From NCBI RefSeq assembly GCF_003712105.1, contig NZ_RHLG01000002.1:434001-498000 (forward strand): a stretch of 64,000 bases of DNA, read 5' to 3'. Of the stretch, positions 27,624-37,087 are shown piece by piece. The translations under genes were made by a program, and so were the position numbers. Under the pieces are notes generated by a model, which saw nothing but the letters and a program-made list of their open reading frames with translations, was not told the origin of the DNA and made no database searches. Source of the DNA: Winogradskyella sp. (GTDB lineage Bacteria; Bacteroidota; Bacteroidia; Flavobacteriales; Flavobacteriaceae). The stretch's first letter is position 1; every line of letters starts with the position of its first letter.

Positions 27624-28049
27624 ATGCAGATATCTAAAGAAGTTTTACTTCAAAAAGCTAATGAAGCTAGCAAAAATACCTTGATGGAAACTCTAGACAT
27701 AGAGATTGTTGATTTTACTGAAGATACTCTTACTGCGCGCATGCCAGTAACGCCAAGAGTTCATCAGCCAGATGGTGTTTTGCATGGTGGTGCTACTGCT
27801 GCTTTAGCAGAAAGTGTTGGTAGTTTTGCATCGCATATTTTTACAGATAGAGATAACTTTTTTGTGCGTGGATTAGAGATTACTGCTAATCATTTAAAGA
27901 GTGTAAAAGAAGGTTATATTTTTGCTAGAGCTTCTTTTTTACATCGCGGTCGAACCACACAATTATTAGATATCAGAATTACCGACGACGCGGAGAATTT
28001 GATTTCTATTTGTCGATTATCTACAATTACATTACCAAAAACAAAGTAA
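27624..28049 (+). CDS. Hotdog-fold thioesterase, probable DHNA-CoA hydrolase
   Basis: 141 residues from ATG at 27624; a TTG ten codons earlier lies in the promoter box. The PaaI/YdiI-type hotdog is clear: MPVTPRVHQPDGVLHGGATAALAESVGSFAS holds the catalytic region, and FVRGLEITANHLKSVKEGYIFARASFLHRGRTTQLLDIRI the rest. The gene directly precedes menF, so it most likely cleaves 1,4-dihydroxy-2-naphthoyl-CoA (the MenI step). Substrate assignment is by context. Confidence 0.87.
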   Translation: MQISKEVLLQKANEASKNTLMETLDIEIVDFTEDTLTARMPVTPRVHQPDGVLHGGATAALAESVGSFASHIFTDRDNFFVRGLEITANHLKSVKEGYIFARASFLHRGRTTQLLDIRITDDAENLISICRLSTITLPKTK

Positions 28050-29162
28050 ATGGATGAGGTCTCTTTTTTTGAAGCTCTAGAGCATCAATATGCCTCAAAA
28101 TTACCTTTTGTGGTATATAGTCGACCAATAAATTCTATTATTAAATGTTGGTTGCAACATGATGATACTTTGCATACCACCAAAGATTTTGAAGATAGCG
28201 GTTTTGTATTTGCACCTTTTGATTTAGATGAAGCAGCTATTGTTTTTCCAGAAGCTAAATGCGAAAACCATGCGCTCGAAATTCAAAATTTAGAGATTGA
28301 AGATAGTTTTACAAATTCCTCAGTATCTAAGTCTTATGGAAAAGATATTCATATTGATTTAGTCTCAAAAGGTATCGACAGTATAAAAAAAGGTGAGTTA
28401 GAGAAAGTGGTGTTATCGCGATCCGAAAACCGTAAGGTAACAAAGCATCCGCTAACTATTTTTAAAACGCTTTTTAATACCTACAAAAATGCGCTGGTGT
28501 ATTGCTGGTATCATCCTAAAGTAGGTTTGTGGTTAGGTGCTACACCAGAATTATTATTTAAAGTTGAAGGACAACAACTCACATCTATATCACTTGCTGG
28601 TACTCAACCTTATAATCCAGAAGGACACCCAAATTGGACAGCTAAAGAATTAGAAGAGCAACAAATTGTAACTGATTTTTTGGTTAAAGAGTTAGAATCG
28701 TATACAAATAATACAAAAGTATCCGAAGTAGAAACGATAAGAGCTGGAAATCTTTGGCATTTAAAAAGTAGATTGGTGAGCAGGATTAATAGTCAATCTG
28801 AATTAAAATCGATTATTAACATATTACATCCAACGCCTGCGGTTTGTGGATTTCCTAAAGCTAAAGCCAAAGCATTTATTTTGCAACATGAAGACTATAA
28901 TCGTGAATTCTACACTGGGTTTTTAGGCGAACTGAATCTTAAGGTGCATAAGTCTAGGAATGCCAATCGTAGAAATGTTGAAAACAACGCTTATAATTTT
29001 ACTACGACGCAATCAAATTTCTATGTTAATCTGCGCTGTATGCAGATAATTGATAATACGGCTAAGATTTATATTGGTGGCGGAATTACTAAAGATTCGG
29101 TTGCTGATAACGAATGGAGAGAGACTCAGAATAAGGCCAAAACAATGGGTAATATATTGTAA
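28050..29162 (+). CDS. menF: Isochorismate synthase
   Basis: 370 residues. Chorismate-binding enzyme domain in the C-terminal two thirds: KGELEKVVLSRSENRKV, LGATPELLFKVEGQQLTSISLAGTQ, HLKSRLVSRI, LHPTPAVCGFPKAKA and the terminal YIGGGITKDSVADNEWRETQNKAKTM. Converts chorismate to isochorismate, the first menaquinone step. ATG immediately follows the thioesterase stop. EntC- or PabB-like alternatives are unlikely beside menD. Confidence 0.95.
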   Translation: MDEVSFFEALEHQYASKLPFVVYSRPINSIIKCWLQHDDTLHTTKDFEDSGFVFAPFDLDEAAIVFPEAKCENHALEIQNLEIEDSFTNSSVSKSYGKDIHIDLVSKGIDSIKKGELEKVVLSRSENRKVTKHPLTIFKTLFNTYKNALVYCWYHPKVGLWLGATPELLFKVEGQQLTSISLAGTQPYNPEGHPNWTAKELEEQQIVTDFLVKELESYTNNTKVSEVETIRAGNLWHLKSRLVSRINSQSELKSIINILHPTPAVCGFPKAKAKAFILQHEDYNREFYTGFLGELNLKVHKSRNANRRNVENNAYNFTTTQSNFYVNLRCMQIIDNTAKIYIGGGITKDSVADNEWRETQNKAKTMGNIL

Positions 29163-29182
29163 ACTTTCACTCTTAAATTTCG

Positions 29183-29190
29183 TATTTTTG
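29183..29190 (+). promoter_or_regulatory. Candidate -7 box TATTTTTG before menD
   Basis: Perfect TAnnTTTG only seven bases before ATG 29198; if used, the leader would be nearly absent. Confidence 0.4.
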
Positions 29191-29197
29191 TGTGCTG

Positions 29198-30955
29198 ATG
29201 AAATATTCAAAAATTCCCTTAGCACAGACCGTTGTTACATTATGCAAAGCGCATAATATAAAGCAAATTATAATCTCTCCAGGAAGTAGAAATGCACCAC
29301 TAACTATTGGGTTTACCCATGATGATTTTTTTAAATGCTATAGTATTGTTGATGAGCGTTGTGCAGCTTTTTTTGCGATGGGAATTGCACAACAAACCCA
29401 AGAGCCAACCGCGGTAGTTTGTACATCTGGTAGTGCACTTTTAAATTATTACCCGGCAGTTTCTGAGGCGTTTTATAGTCGTATTCCTTTAGTCGTGTTA
29501 TCGGCCGATCGCCCAAAACATTTGGTAGACATTGGCGATGGACAAACCATAAAACAGAAGAATGTTTATGGCGAACATGTGGTCTATAGTGCCAATTTGA
29601 AACTCGATTTAAGAGCACATAACCAAGTGCAAGGCACTGAAGAGATTCCATTGTTTAAATCAATGGAAAACAAAGTGGAGAAGTTTTTAGGCTTGCAGCA
29701 AGATATTCAATCTAGTAATGAGCAAGAAATTCACAATGCTTTATCAAGTGCTGTCGAGAATTCTGGTCCAGTACATATCAATATCCCATTTGATGAACCT
29801 CTTTATGAAACTACGGATGAGTTGGCAATTCATCCCAAACCTTATACTACTATAAATTCTAAGTCTCAAGTTGACGAGAATGACATTAATACCTTATCAG
29901 AGATTTGGAATGCTTCTTCAAGGAAGATGATTTTAGTTGGTGTTTTACAACCCAATAGTATTGAGCACAAATGGCTTGATGAATTAGCTAAAGATGACAG
30001 TGTTATTATTTTAACGGAAACTACATCTAACTTGCATCATGAGAGTAATTTTCCTGAAATAGATAAGCTCATTGCCCCTTTAAATAGAAAAGAATTTGAA
30101 AGTCTACAACCGGAAGTGTTATTAACTTTTGGTGGATTAGTAGTCTCTAAAAAAGTAAAACGTTTTTTGAGAGATTACAGACCTAAACATCATTGGCATG
30201 TTAATGCGCATATTGCTAACGATACATTTTTCATTTTAGAAAAACATCTCAAGTGTTCTCCAAATTCGTTTTTTGAGGTTTTTTCTGAGAAGATTACACC
30301 TGTAGCATCTCACTATCAACCGTATTGGTTAGATGTTAGAACTAGACGTCGCAAACTGCATGACGATTATCTTAAAACCATTCCGTTTTCTGATTTTACA
30401 GTTTTCGATGCGCTACTAAAATCAATTCCTGAAAACAGTCGATTACAAATAGGCAATAGTTCAGCAATTAGATACACACAGTTATTTCAACTTAGAGATG
30501 ATATCAAAGTGTTTTGTAATCGCGGTACAAGTGGTATAGATGGTAGCACAAGTACTGCCATTGGTGCAGCTGTAGCTTCAAAAGAGCGTGTCACTTTTAT
30601 TACTGGTGATTTGAGTTTCTTCTACGATAGTAATGCACTTTGGAATAATTTTATCCCGAGTAATTTCAGAATTATCATAGTAAATAACAATGGTGGTGGT
30701 ATTTTTAGAATATTACCTGGACATAAAAATACACCCAATTTTGATGAGTTTTTCGAAACTGAACATCAACTAACAGCTAAACAACTAGCTGAAATGTATG
30801 GGTTTGATTATTCTACTGCTAATGATAGTGGTACCTTACGGAACGCGTTAAAGTCATTTTATATAGATGGAAGAGGTCCAAAAATCCTTGAGGTTTTCAC
30901 TCCGGCAAAACGCAATGATGAGGTGCTTTTAGAGTATTTCAACTTTATTAAGTAA
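29198..30955 (+). CDS. menD: SEPHCHC synthase (MenD)
   Basis: 585 residues, a thiamine-diphosphate enzyme that joins 2-oxoglutarate to isochorismate. The N-terminal domain has IKQIIISPGSRNAPLTIGF and CTSGSALLNYYPAVSEAFYSRIPLVVLSADRP; the C-terminal ThDP-Mg motif is GDLSFFYDSNALWNN...IIIVNNNGGGIF. A GTG two codons earlier could also initiate, but ATG at 29198 is preferred because the promoter box is so close. 35 bases after menF. Confidence 0.96.
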   Translation: MKYSKIPLAQTVVTLCKAHNIKQIIISPGSRNAPLTIGFTHDDFFKCYSIVDERCAAFFAMGIAQQTQEPTAVVCTSGSALLNYYPAVSEAFYSRIPLVVLSADRPKHLVDIGDGQTIKQKNVYGEHVVYSANLKLDLRAHNQVQGTEEIPLFKSMENKVEKFLGLQQDIQSSNEQEIHNALSSAVENSGPVHINIPFDEPLYETTDELAIHPKPYTTINSKSQVDENDINTLSEIWNASSRKMILVGVLQPNSIEHKWLDELAKDDSVIILTETTSNLHHESNFPEIDKLIAPLNRKEFESLQPEVLLTFGGLVVSKKVKRFLRDYRPKHHWHVNAHIANDTFFILEKHLKCSPNSFFEVFSEKITPVASHYQPYWLDVRTRRRKLHDDYLKTIPFSDFTVFDALLKSIPENSRLQIGNSSAIRYTQLFQLRDDIKVFCNRGTSGIDGSTSTAIGAAVASKERVTFITGDLSFFYDSNALWNNFIPSNFRIIIVNNNGGGIFRILPGHKNTPNFDEFFETEHQLTAKQLAEMYGFDYSTANDSGTLRNALKSFYIDGRGPKILEVFTPAKRNDEVLLEYFNFIK

Positions 30956-31061
30956 TGAGGTGTGACTTTTTCGTTTTTAGGGTGTCAAAAATATGCTTAC
31001 CTTTAGTAAGTAATTATATTGCTAGAGACTTGTAAGTCAAAGCTTTAAATTTTAATAAAAC

Positions 31062-31079
31062 ATCTCGATTATCGAGTAA
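31062..31079 (-). repeat. CTCGATWATCGAG dyad element, copy 1
   Basis: Contains CTCGATTATCGAG (31064-31076). On the minus strand its 18 bases TTACTCGATAATCGAGAT are identical to 47807-47824. Lies 27 bases before DUF2853. Confidence 0.6.
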
Positions 31080-31105
31080 TCTATAACTTTAAAATTCTAA
31101 TTAAA

Positions 31106-31444
31106 ATGAGTAAAAGAGACGAATTAATTGCAAAATATGCAGCTGATTTAAAAGACAAATGTGGTGTTAATCCTGATATGGATTTATTAACTAAAGTCAC
31201 TGTTGGTTTAGGGCCATCAATTTATAAAGCTGATGCTTCAACAGTATCTGGTTCGGATGAGAAAGAGTTAGCAACAGTAAAGAATAGCTTTTTAATCAAA
31301 AAATTAGGTTTAAGTGAAAGTGATGATTTAGATGGTGCTATTGCATCTGTTATTAATACTTATGGTCAATCTAACCGTAACAAGTATAGAGCGGTAATCT
31401 ACTACATGTTAACAAAGCATTTTAACAAAGAGTCTGCTTATTAG
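31106..31444 (+). CDS. DUF2853 family protein
   Basis: 112 residues, full-length DUF2853: MSKRDELIAKYAADLKDKCGVNPDMDLLTKVTVGLGPSIYKADAS, then ELATVKNSFLIKKLGL and NKYRAVIYYMLTKHFNKE. Small, soluble and helical, with no known activity. Has its own upstream gap with a dyad element and a strong terminator after it, so it is probably expressed alone inside the men region. Confidence 0.92.
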   Translation: MSKRDELIAKYAADLKDKCGVNPDMDLLTKVTVGLGPSIYKADASTVSGSDEKELATVKNSFLIKKLGLSESDDLDGAIASVINTYGQSNRNKYRAVIYYMLTKHFNKESAY

Positions 31445-31465
31445 ACTATGATTAACTAATACCCT

Positions 31466-31500
31466 AAGCGCTAGCATTTGTTTGTTAGCGCTTTTTCTTT
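31466..31500 (+). terminator. Intrinsic terminator after DUF2853
   Basis: AAGCGCTAGC (31466-31475) pairs with GTTAGCGCTT (31484-31493) with one G-T wobble, followed by TTTTCTTTT. Confidence 0.85.
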
Positions 31501-31530
31501 TGATTTAATTTAGAATACGGATAATAAGAA

Positions 31531-31538
31531 TACCTTTG
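31531..31538 (+). promoter_or_regulatory. Candidate -7 box TACCTTTG
   Basis: Perfect TAnnTTTG, four bases before ATG 31543 of the CvfB-like gene, implying a very short leader. Confidence 0.4.
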
Positions 31539-31542
31539 CGCC

Positions 31543-32373
31543 ATGATAAAACTTGGAGAATACAATACACTTACGATTTTAAGAGATACAGAACCTGGTT
31601 TATTTTTAGGTGATGCTAACGACAATGAAATTTTATTGCCAAATCGATATGTACCAGAGGAATTTGAAATAGGAGACACCTTAAATGTATTTGCTTATTT
31701 AGATAATGAAGAACGACCTGTAGCAACAACCGATAAACCGTATATTGAGAAAGGTAATTTTGCATTATTACGTTGTAATCAAGTCAATAAATACGGTGCT
31801 TTTTTAGATTGGGGTTTAGTGAAAGAACTTTTTTGCCCTTTTAAAGAACAGGCATTTAAAATGAAGGCTGGCGGCTGGTATTTGGTACATTGTTATCTCG
31901 ATGAAGAAACAGAACGACTTGTAGCGTCTAGTAAAACAAATCGGTTTTTAGACAATAAAGAATTAACAGTACAGCGTTACGAAGAAGTTGACTTAATTGT
32001 GTCTCATCCATCAGACTATGGAATGAATGTTATTGTCAACAATACGCATTTAGGATTAGTTTTTAAAGATGACATCTATAAAGACATAAGTGTAGGTGAT
32101 AAGCTTAAAGGTGTTGTAAAAAAGATAAGACCTGGAAATAAATTAGATATTTCTCTGAGTCAATTAGGGTATAGAAATATTGAACCAAGTGCAGAGACAG
32201 TACTTCAACTGTTAGAAGACAATAGTGGCTTTTTACCGTTTAACGATAAATCTTCACCTGAAGCAATTAAAGAAGAATTTCAGATGAGTAAGAAGAGTTT
32301 TAAAAAAGCTATTGGTTCGTTGTATAAATCTCGTCAAATTGAAATAAAAGAAGATGGCATTTACCTTAGGTAA
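31543..32373 (+). CDS. S1-domain RNA-binding protein, CvfB-like
   Basis: 276 residues. Repeated S1-like domains run from ~5 to 215 (for example GNFALLRCNQVNKYGAFLDWGLVKELFCPFKEQ and KLKGVVKKIRPGNKLDISLSQ), and a winged-helix end is at ~220-276 (SSPEAIKEEFQMSKKSFKKAIGSLYKSRQI). This is the CvfB/YitL layout; in Staphylococcus it affects virulence gene expression through RNA. Role here unknown. The end overlaps the next, convergent gene by eight bases. Confidence 0.9.
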   Translation: MIKLGEYNTLTILRDTEPGLFLGDANDNEILLPNRYVPEEFEIGDTLNVFAYLDNEERPVATTDKPYIEKGNFALLRCNQVNKYGAFLDWGLVKELFCPFKEQAFKMKAGGWYLVHCYLDEETERLVASSKTNRFLDNKELTVQRYEEVDLIVSHPSDYGMNVIVNNTHLGLVFKDDIYKDISVGDKLKGVVKKIRPGNKLDISLSQLGYRNIEPSAETVLQLLEDNSGFLPFNDKSSPEAIKEEFQMSKKSFKKAIGSLYKSRQIEIKEDGIYLR

Positions 32374-32773
32374 TGCTATTTAATATGTCTTTAGTCCAGT
32401 TAATAGCTTCATCCAAATCCTTAAAAATCCTTCGGTTAGATTCAAAGAAATGATTTTCTATTTCGAACACACCTTTACCAAATAAAGAGTTACAAACTAC
32501 CGCATAAGCCTTGAGGTTAGGGAATGCTTCATTAAAGTGATGGGCATCATTAAGATTTATGGAGTATGCATTTTCTCTATTAGCAATGTATCCAAATGGT
32601 TGGCCCTTAAAATGAGATTTTATGGCTATTCCAATCTCATAAAAATTGTCGTAACTAATATCAATACCTTCATTAAAATGGGTAATTACATATTGGTCAG
32701 AAAGAAAAACACTTCCTAATTTAAAATTAAGAAGTGTATAATCACTATTATTAATCTCTATCTTATTATTCAC
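32366..32773 (-). CDS. Hypothetical protein, SpoIIAA/STAS-like fold suspected
   Basis: About 135 residues from a GTG at 32773. An in-frame TTG at 32797 exists but lies inside a CAAATATA promoter box, so the GTG is preferred. The alternating pattern (LGSVFLSDQYVITHFNEGIDIS, PFGYIANRENAYSINLNDA, KAYAVVCNSLFGKGVFEIENHFF and a C-terminal IFKDLDEAINWTKDIL) resembles the flavobacterial SpoIIAA/STAS-like group. No function known. Confidence 0.65.
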   Translation of the reverse strand: MNNKIEINNSDYTLLNFKLGSVFLSDQYVITHFNEGIDISYDNFYEIGIAIKSHFKGQPFGYIANRENAYSINLNDAHHFNEAFPNLKAYAVVCNSLFGKGVFEIENHFFESNRRIFKDLDEAINWTKDILNSIT

Positions 32774-32794
32774 TTCAAAAAAATGATAAGGCTG

Positions 32795-32802
32795 CAAATA
32801 TA
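32795..32802 (-). promoter_or_regulatory. Candidate -7 box TATATTTG
   Basis: CAAATATA on the plus strand, 22 bases upstream of the GTG chosen as start of the STAS-like gene. Confidence 0.4.
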
Positions 32803-32862
32803 CTATGCTTGCATAATAAAAACCAAATAAAATTTAGCCTCAAATCATTATTATTTATTCCT

Positions 32863-32870
32863 TATTTTTG
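32863..32870 (+). promoter_or_regulatory. Candidate -7 box TATTTTTG before menB
   Basis: Perfect TAnnTTTG, 12 bases before ATG 32882. Confidence 0.5.
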
Positions 32871-32881
32871 CTCTTAAAATA

Positions 32882-33730
32882 ATGAAGAAAATGAGTCATA
32901 TAGATTGGAAAATTGCCAAATCTTATGAAGATATAACTTATAGCAAATGCAACGGAGTTGCTAGGATTGCATTTAATAGACCTAATGTACGAAACGCCTT
33001 TCGTCCAAAAACTACTTCAGAGCTTTACGATGCATTTTACGATGCAAACGAAGATGTAAATATAGGTGTTGTGCTGCTCAGCGCTGAAGGTCCATCTACT
33101 AAAGATGGTATTTGGAGTTTTTGCTCTGGTGGAGATCAATCCGCACGCGGTCATCAAGGCTATGTCGGTGACGATGGTTACCATCGTTTAAATATTCTTG
33201 AAGTACAGCGCCTCATTCGTTTTATGCCAAAAGCAGTAATCGCTGTTGTGCCAGGTTGGGCAGTTGGTGGAGGACATAGTTTGCATGTGGTATGCGATTT
33301 AACCTTAGCAAGTAAAGAACATGCTATTTTTAAGCAAACAGATGCAGATGTTACAAGTTTTGATGGTGGTTATGGATCTGCTTATTTGGCAAAAATGGTT
33401 GGTCAGAAAAAAGCCAGAGAGATTTTCTTCTTAGGACGAAATTATTCTGCTCAAGAAGCCTTTGAAATGGGTATGGTTAATGCTGTTATTCCACATTCTG
33501 AATTAGAAGAAACTGCTTACCAATGGGCGCAAGAAATATTAGCAAAATCACCAACATCAATTAAAATGTTGAAGTTTGCTATGAATCTAACTGATGACGG
33601 TATGGTAGGGCAGCAAGTATTTGCTGGCGAAGCTACTAGATTGGCATATATGACAGATGAAGCAAAAGAAGGTAGAGATGCGTTTTTAGAAAAGCGCAAG
33701 CCCAATTTTCCTAAAAAATGGATTCCGTAA
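32882..33730 (+). CDS. menB: 1,4-dihydroxy-2-naphthoyl-CoA synthase
   Basis: 282 residues, crotonase family. MenB hallmarks are IAFNRPNVRNAFRPKT, FCSGGDQSARGHQGYVGDDGYHRLNILEVQRLIR, VIAVVPGWAVGGGHSLHVVCDLTLAS, TDADVTSFDGGYGSAYLAK and the C-terminal EAKEGRDAFLEKRKPNF. Closes the second ring of menaquinone from OSB-CoA. A second ATG lies three codons in. menA follows 16 bases on. Confidence 0.97.
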   Translation: MKKMSHIDWKIAKSYEDITYSKCNGVARIAFNRPNVRNAFRPKTTSELYDAFYDANEDVNIGVVLLSAEGPSTKDGIWSFCSGGDQSARGHQGYVGDDGYHRLNILEVQRLIRFMPKAVIAVVPGWAVGGGHSLHVVCDLTLASKEHAIFKQTDADVTSFDGGYGSAYLAKMVGQKKAREIFFLGRNYSAQEAFEMGMVNAVIPHSELEETAYQWAQEILAKSPTSIKMLKFAMNLTDDGMVGQQVFAGEATRLAYMTDEAKEGRDAFLEKRKPNFPKKWIP

Positions 33731-33746
33731 TTTCTGATTTAGGTTT

Positions 33747-34652
33747 ATGAAAAAACTAAAACCATGGCTTTCTGCAATGCGATTACGAACATTGCCATTG
33801 TCTGTTTCGGGTATTATTATTGGCACTTGTTTATCAGCATATAATGGTAGATTTAATATCTGGGTTTTCATTTTAGCCGTGCTAACAACTGTAAGTTTAC
33901 AGATCCTTTCAAATTTAGCTAATGATTATGGTGATGGAGTAAAAGGCACGGATAATGAAGATAGAGTAGGACCTACAAGAGCAATACAAAGTGGCGAAAT
34001 TTCTCCTGAAGAAATGTTCGAAGCTATCAAGAAAAATATACTTATTGTTATTGCCTTAACGATATCTTTAATATACGTTGCTTTCGGACATACTAATTTT
34101 CTTTATGCCTTACTGATTATTTTTTTAGGTGGTTTATCAATTTACGCCGCAATAAATTATACTATGGGAGATTCGCCATACGGTTACAGAGCTTTAGGCG
34201 ATGTTTTTGTATTTATCTTTTTTGGTTTTGTGAGTGTTTTGGGAACGTATTTGCTTAATGTTAAAACTATTGATCATCTGGTATTTTTACCTGCTATTGC
34301 TTTAGGTCTATTAAGTGTTGCAGTTCTTAATTTAAATAATATGCGAGATAGAGAAACTGATGCTAAAGTGGGTAAAATAACTGTTGCGGTTAAGCTTGGA
34401 AAACAAGGTTCAAAAAATTACCATTATTTTTTGGTCATTGGCGCTATGATTACAGCTTTGGTATTTAGTGTTCTATATTATGTAGAGCCATATAATTTTA
34501 TGTTCCTAATAAGTTTTATTCCATTAATTAGTCATCTTAAAAAGATAAAAAAAGCAAACTTGCCTGATGATTTTGACAGTCAGCTTAAGGTATTGGCATT
34601 AACGACTTTTGTATTTTCTATTTTATTAGGTGTTGGATATTTATTGTATTAA
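33747..34652 (+). CDS. menA: 1,4-dihydroxy-2-naphthoate polyprenyltransferase
   Basis: 301 residues, UbiA-type membrane prenyltransferase with eight to nine helices. The first Asp-rich motif is LANDYGDGVKGTDN (~residue 60-73) and the second NLNNMRDRETDAKVGKIT (~199-216). Adds the isoprenoid tail to DHNA in the inner membrane. Follows menB closely; DUF2490 follows 12 bases later. Confidence 0.95.
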   Translation: MKKLKPWLSAMRLRTLPLSVSGIIIGTCLSAYNGRFNIWVFILAVLTTVSLQILSNLANDYGDGVKGTDNEDRVGPTRAIQSGEISPEEMFEAIKKNILIVIALTISLIYVAFGHTNFLYALLIIFLGGLSIYAAINYTMGDSPYGYRALGDVFVFIFFGFVSVLGTYLLNVKTIDHLVFLPAIALGLLSVAVLNLNNMRDRETDAKVGKITVAVKLGKQGSKNYHYFLVIGAMITALVFSVLYYVEPYNFMFLISFIPLISHLKKIKKANLPDDFDSQLKVLALTTFVFSILLGVGYLLY

Positions 34653-34664
34653 TACATTAAAAAG

Positions 34665-35351
34665 ATGAGATATTTTTATTCCATATTGTGTTGTGTTTAT
34701 ATGTTTGGTGTTAATGCTCAAGTAGACCAATCACAAACAGGTGCATGGTACATGTACTTTTATAATTTAGACTTTAAAGAAAGTAGGTTTGGTATTCAAG
34801 GCGATTTTCAATATCGTGATTGGCAAGGGCTAGGAGATTTAGAGCAATTATTGTTGCGCTCTGGATTCACCTATAGACCAAAAAACTCAAATGTTAAGTT
34901 CACTTTAGGGTATGCTCATATTACTTCTGGTGTTTTTGGTGATAGTGATGATACATCTTCAGAAAGTCGTATATACCAAGAAGCATTGATTCCTCAAAAA
35001 ATAGGAGGAAGATTCTACCTTACCCATCGCTTTCGTTATGAACAACGTTTCGTGGAAGATCAAGATTTTAGAACACGGTATAGATACAATTTGTTTTTAA
35101 ATGTGCCATTGAACAAAAAGGAACTAGTTAAGAAAGCTATTTATCTAGCCTTGTATAACGAGCTATTTGTCAATGGGCAAAAAGATATCGGTAATAACCA
35201 AACCGTGGAGTTCTTTGATAGAAACCGTACCTATTTAGGTTTGGGTTATGTATTGAACCCTAAAATTAGGTTTCAGTTTGGTTGGATGAACCAAAAGACA
35301 GATGCTATAGGCAAAGGGCAATTGCAATTTAGCATGCATCACAACTTGTAG
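34665..35351 (+). CDS. DUF2490 outer-membrane-like protein
   Basis: 228 residues. Signal peptide ends near GVNAQ (residue ~19). The mature part alternates polar and aromatic residues in beta strands (WYMYFYNLDFKESRFGIQGDFQYRDW, RFYLTHRFRYEQRF, IRFQFGWMNQ) and ends in MHHNL, as in DUF2490 predicted beta-barrels. Co-transcribed with menB-menA; no known role in the pathway. Its stop abuts the convergent SDR gene. Confidence 0.88.
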   Translation: MRYFYSILCCVYMFGVNAQVDQSQTGAWYMYFYNLDFKESRFGIQGDFQYRDWQGLGDLEQLLLRSGFTYRPKNSNVKFTLGYAHITSGVFGDSDDTSSESRIYQEALIPQKIGGRFYLTHRFRYEQRFVEDQDFRTRYRYNLFLNVPLNKKELVKKAIYLALYNELFVNGQKDIGNNQTVEFFDRNRTYLGLGYVLNPKIRFQFGWMNQKTDAIGKGQLQFSMHHNL

Positions 35352-36143
35352 TTAACGCACTTTACTTCGCATTACGAATTTGTGAAGTAACTTCGGAAAA
35401 AACCGTTTTAAGTATATACCAAGAACTTCCTTTTTACCTATATAAGCTTCAAACTTTTCTTTTTGTATGGCCTTTAGCATTCGCTCTACAAAAACCGAAG
35501 TGTCTAATCCATTTTGTGTGGCCTCATCCATGGCATTTAAATTTGTGCCATCACCAGTAAGCGCATTTATAGATACATCTGTATTTACAAAACCAGGACA
35601 AATTAATGTGACCTTGATATTGTCTTTTTCATGTTCCATTCGCAGCACATCAAAAAAGCCATGAAGGGCATGTTTCGCGCCACAGTAACCAGAACGATAA
35701 GGTGAACCAAATTTTCCCATCAAACTCGTGATTGTGACATAGTGTCCAGACTTTTGATCGATGAAATAAGGCAATACAGATTTGGATAGAGCTACAGTGC
35801 CAAGGTAATCAATATCCATTAGCTTTTTATCGACTGAAATATCTGTATCCTTTATTAATGAACGTTGACTTATGCCGCCATTATTAATTAAAATGTCAAT
35901 TCTACCAAATAATGAAATTGCTTTTTCTGCAACTGATGCCATGGTGTTATAATCTGCTAAATCAAAAGGTAAAACAGCAATATTTTCAGGAGTTGTACAT
36001 TGATTTTTAACCTGTTCAAGTTCCTTTTCTCTGCGGGATGATACTATGAGCTTACAATTGTACTTGGAAAAATGCAAAGCTGTAGCTTTGCCAATTCCGC
36101 TCGATGCACCAGTTATCCAAATGACTTTATTTTCAAGAGTCAT
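35352..36143 (-). CDS. Short-chain dehydrogenase/reductase
   Basis: 263-residue classical SDR. NAD(P) motif TGASSGIGKAT at ~11-21, NNGG at ~88, catalytic Ser in VTITSLMGK and YCGAK as the YxxxK pair at ~153-157. The mature end is hydrophobic and basic (LKRFFPKLLHKFVMRSKV), as in membrane-associated SDRs acting on lipids. The start overlaps the sterol-desaturase gene stop by four bases (ATGA), so the pair probably acts together on a lipid. Confidence 0.9.
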   Translation of the reverse strand: MTLENKVIWITGASSGIGKATALHFSKYNCKLIVSSRREKELEQVKNQCTTPENIAVLPFDLADYNTMASVAEKAISLFGRIDILINNGGISQRSLIKDTDISVDKKLMDIDYLGTVALSKSVLPYFIDQKSGHYVTITSLMGKFGSPYRSGYCGAKHALHGFFDVLRMEHEKDNIKVTLICPGFVNTDVSINALTGDGTNLNAMDEATQNGLDTSVFVERMLKAIQKEKFEAYIGKKEVLGIYLKRFFPKLLHKFVMRSKVR

Positions 36144-37045
36144 ACTTTGTTATTTTTAGTTAGCCATTCTTCTCGTAAATCATCACTTATTTTACCAGTG
36201 CCGTCGTGTTTCCAACCTGGCGGTTTTATGAGATATAATAGTCTGTTTTTCAAAGATTTTCTTCCAGATAAAGCATCTCGAAACATATATATCCATTCTA
36301 AGAAAGCAATTTTTATGGGGTTAAACGTCTTAATGTTTTTGACTAATCCATAGGTTACTTTTTCGGTTTCTAATTCTGGTTGGAATGTACCGAATAGCTT
36401 ATCCCAAATGATCAAGATACCAGCATGATTCCTGTCAAGGTAAATAGGATTATTACCATGATGTACGCGATGGTGAGACGGTGTGTTAAAAATTGCTTCG
36501 AACCATTTTGGCATTTTGTCAATAGCTTCAGTATGTATCCAAAATTGATACAATAAGCTTATTGACATTTGTAACAATATCATTGCTGGATGAAACCCCA
36601 ATAAGGGTAACCATAACCAAAATATAAAGGTGTAAAAGCCGCCAGACCAAGTTTGCCTGAGTGCTGTACTTAAATTATAATGCTGTGATGAATGATGAAT
36701 AACATGTGATGCCCAGAACAAACGACACTCGTGAGATATGCGATGAAACCAGTAGTAAGAGATATCATCTGCAAAAAACAATAAAACAAATGACCACCAC
36801 ACCACTGGGATTTCAAATAACCTATAATTATTATAAAGCCAAAAAAATACTAATAGCACTAAAGCTTTGCTTAAAAAACCGAGAAATACATTGCCTAATC
36901 CCATAGCTATTGATGCGAATGCATCTTTAGCTTCATAGCCTTTAATGTGTTTTAGTTTATCACGTGTAGTAACGTACAATTCCAAAAGCATTGCAAGTAC
37001 AAAAAATGGGATAGCGTATAATATGATGTTGGGGAAATCTGGCAT
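36140..37045 (-). CDS. Sterol desaturase/fatty acid hydroxylase family protein
   Basis: 301 residues with four to five membrane helices. The di-iron His clusters are YWFHRISHECRLFWASHVIHHSSQHYN (HxxxH...HxxHH) and FNTPSHHRVHHGNNP. Such enzymes hydroxylate or desaturate membrane lipids; the exact lipid is unknown. First gene of a two-gene minus-strand unit with the SDR, divergent from menC with 58 bases between the starts. Confidence 0.9.
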   Translation of the reverse strand: MPDFPNIILYAIPFFVLAMLLELYVTTRDKLKHIKGYEAKDAFASIAMGLGNVFLGFLSKALVLLVFFWLYNNYRLFEIPVVWWSFVLLFFADDISYYWFHRISHECRLFWASHVIHHSSQHYNLSTALRQTWSGGFYTFIFWLWLPLLGFHPAMILLQMSISLLYQFWIHTEAIDKMPKWFEAIFNTPSHHRVHHGNNPIYLDRNHAGILIIWDKLFGTFQPELETEKVTYGLVKNIKTFNPIKIAFLEWIYMFRDALSGRKSLKNRLLYLIKPPGWKHDGTGKISDDLREEWLTKNNKV

Positions 37046-37087
37046 TTTGATAGTTATGTTCAGCCTAAAATTACGAATTTATTTAAG